The notes under the pieces are model-generated. The model worked only from the letters and a program-made list of their open reading frames with translations. It ran no database searches and was not told where the DNA came from. From positions 1 to 40,023 of the forward strand of contig JBOHVS010000236.1 of the NCBI GenBank assembly GCA_050735975.1: a DNA stretch of 40,023 nucleotides. Direction: 5' to 3'. The position numbers and the translations under genes were made by a program. The DNA comes from DATMBL01 sp050735975. Its GTDB lineage: Bacteria; Desulfobacterota; Binatia; UBA9968. How positions within the stretch are numbered: the stretch's first letter is position 1; each line of letters opens with the position of its first letter. Shown in pieces: positions 38,830-40,023 of this stretch.

Positions 38830-40023
38830 ATGGCGAATGAAGTAACAAGAGCCGGTGTCATTGGGCTCGGAGTTATGGGCTTTGACATCGCTTTTCTCTA
38901 CGCGATGAAAGGACACCGCACTCTCGCTTACGACGCTTCGAGCGCGGTCGCGCAATCTTTTGCAAGTCGGGTGGACGGCGCGATTGATCGGCTTGGGCGC
39001 AGAAACAGAATTTCAGAAAGTGAAGTGGAAAATATCCGCGATCGACTTACCCTTGCCGGGAGTGTCGATCATCTGGCGGGGCTGGATCTCGTTACTGAAG
39101 CCGTTTCCGAGAACACCGGTGCTAAAGTTTCCGTGTATCGATCTCTCAGGGAAGCCGGGTTTAAAGGCATTCTTACGAGCAACACCTCATCCATCCCGCG
39201 GGAGTTTTTGCTGAAGGGTGGGAGCTATGAGCGGAAAAAATTCGCCAGCACGCATTTCTTCAATCCGGTTCTCTACACGCAAATGGTCGAAGTCGTTCGC
39301 GGCGACATGGACGAGGCTGCCATCGGCAGTACGCTTTCGTTTTTAAGAAAACTCGGCCGTAATCCCGTCGACACCCAGGATATCTCGGGCTTCGTCTCCA
39401 ACAGCGTGTTAATGTACTATGCAGTCATGGCTCTGCACTTGCTTGGGAGCGGGGCGCGAATCGAGCAGATCGATGGAATAGCCAAGCAGATGGGTCTGTT
39501 GCCCCCATTTTTAAGCTTCGATAGCTGGAAGCCTTCCATTGTGGAAGATGTGACCCGGGTCATGTTCGAAATCCGCGGTGATGGCTTCCTTAGATCTTCA
39601 AAGCTCCTACGCGCGCTGGCTAAAGACAATCCGCGGTTCTACGTCGAACAAAAGCCCAACCAGGAGATCTACAAGCTGGTTGGAGAAGTAGCTCGCTCGC
39701 CCGGTGAGAGCATGATCACGACGGCCCTGAGAGCATCGATCCGCGTTGCGGCCGCTAGAGTCGTCGAGCTCGGAGAAGATCCGCGGACCGTGGATTTTAT
39801 TTCCGCGGACGGACTTAAGATTCCCCACGCTCCTTTGAAAGAGATTGACAAAACCGGTGCCGGAGCGCTTCTCGATGAGCTGGATGAGGTCAGCAGGGAG
39901 ATGCCGGAAAGCAACCTTGGTTCGCCCGAAATACTAGCGGCTATGTCGAAAGAACGAGAGTCTTTTTACAAAGGCGGCCAGCCAAACTCCTGGATAAGGT
40001 CCTTTGTGGAACGGCGGAGATCA
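38830..40023 (+). CDS. 3-hydroxyacyl-CoA dehydrogenase family protein (C-terminus at or beyond window edge)
   Basis: 398 codons from ATG 38830 to the last base without a stop. The N-terminal Rossmann domain has GVIGLGVMGFDIA (about 9-21), and catalytic histidine and asparagine are in STHFFNPV (about 140-147), with the usual STSNTSS-like loop (TSNTSSIP) just before. Two helical C-terminal domains follow (from about residue 185, beginning DISGFVSNSVL). Two such domains are expected in forms like FadB or in longer PaaH-type enzymes. The enzyme oxidises L-3-hydroxyacyl-CoA with NAD. The frame is still open at the edge, so the end is missing or lies just outside. It follows the hydroxyacid dehydrogenase by 99 bp. 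Confidence 0.9.
   Translation, partial: MANEVTRAGVIGLGVMGFDIAFLYAMKGHRTLAYDASSAVAQSFASRVDGAIDRLGRRNRISESEVENIRDRLTLAGSVDHLAGLDLVTEAVSENTGAKVSVYRSLREAGFKGILTSNTSSIPREFLLKGGSYERKKFASTHFFNPVLYTQMVEVVRGDMDEAAIGSTLSFLRKLGRNPVDTQDISGFVSNSVLMYYAVMALHLLGSGARIEQIDGIAKQMGLLPPFLSFDSWKPSIVEDVTRVMFEIRGDGFLRSSKLLRALAKDNPRFYVEQKPNQEIYKLVGEVARSPGESMITTALRASIRVAAARVVELGEDPRTVDFISADGLKIPHAPLKEIDKTGAGALLDELDEVSREMPESNLGSPEILAAMSKERESFYKGGQPNSWIRSFVERRRS

Noticed and set aside
1..40023. CRISPR array or tRNA genes
   Set aside because: No regularly spaced direct repeats of 24-40 bp and no cloverleaf with a GTTCGANTC-type T-arm were found by eye in the gaps.

Overview
The window is from a moderately GC-rich bacterial chromosome. 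It has no rRNA or tRNA genes and no phage structural genes. The gene content (UPF0182, several substrate-binding proteins, UbiD, ornithine cyclodeaminase-like and DapA-like enzymes, class II aldolase, amidohydrolase) resembles uncultured soil or sediment lineages of the former Deltaproteobacteria, Binatota or Rokubacteria type. That placement rests on gene content only and is uncertain.

Layout. (1) 1-5161, minus strand: ATP-grasp amide ligase and M20 peptidase with overlapping ends, then an ACMSD-type amidohydrolase, then a UPF0182 membrane protein cut by the window edge. (2) 5401-5765: a non-coding, hairpin-rich unit closed by imperfect inverted repeats. (3) 5826-12542: ornithine cyclodeaminase/mu-crystallin family enzyme, a GA-rich tract, a zincin, MltA-like lytic transglycosylase, CDF zinc exporter, MFS transporter and a UbiD decarboxylase. 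(4) 12597-18651, minus: a frameshifted NMT1-type binding protein, a small unknown protein, a 1199-residue AsmA/DUF748 protein and a gamma-glutamylcyclotransferase-like protein. (5) 18652-21495: repeat-rich, with gene remnants, a frameshifted DapA-family gene and a 36-residue membrane protein. (6) 21525-25093, minus: a compact four-gene operon of class II aldolase, haem-oxygenase-like diiron protein and two tandem-duplicated Pht5-type binding-fold proteins. (7) 25255-27836, plus: TauE/SafE permease and a DrrA/DrrB-type ABC exporter whose permease is frameshifted.

(8) 27833-30734 is an accessory island of short genes and fragments: two hypotheticals, a MntA/HepT toxin-antitoxin pair, a type III restriction gene reduced to its two ends, and a small protein paired with a DUF2283 protein. 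(9) 30829-32639: DOMON-like protein and NamZ (DUF1343) muramidase with an ATGA overlap. (10) 32839-34917, minus: a D-Ala-D-Ala-ligase-like ATP-grasp enzyme coupled to a zinc metallopeptidase, the second ligase/peptidase pair in the window. (11) 35152-40023: quinone-oxidoreductase-like MDR, FAD monooxygenase, D-2-hydroxyacid dehydrogenase and a 3-hydroxyacyl-CoA dehydrogenase cut by the right edge.

Themes: two unrelated ATP-grasp ligase/peptidase couples, which may point to small-peptide or tag chemistry; a diiron-oxygenase operon of unknown substrate; a defence island in decay; several families of short intergenic repeats; and four reading-frame breaks. Two of those breaks are explained by a single G or C in a four-base run, so assembly error must be excluded before calling them pseudogenes.
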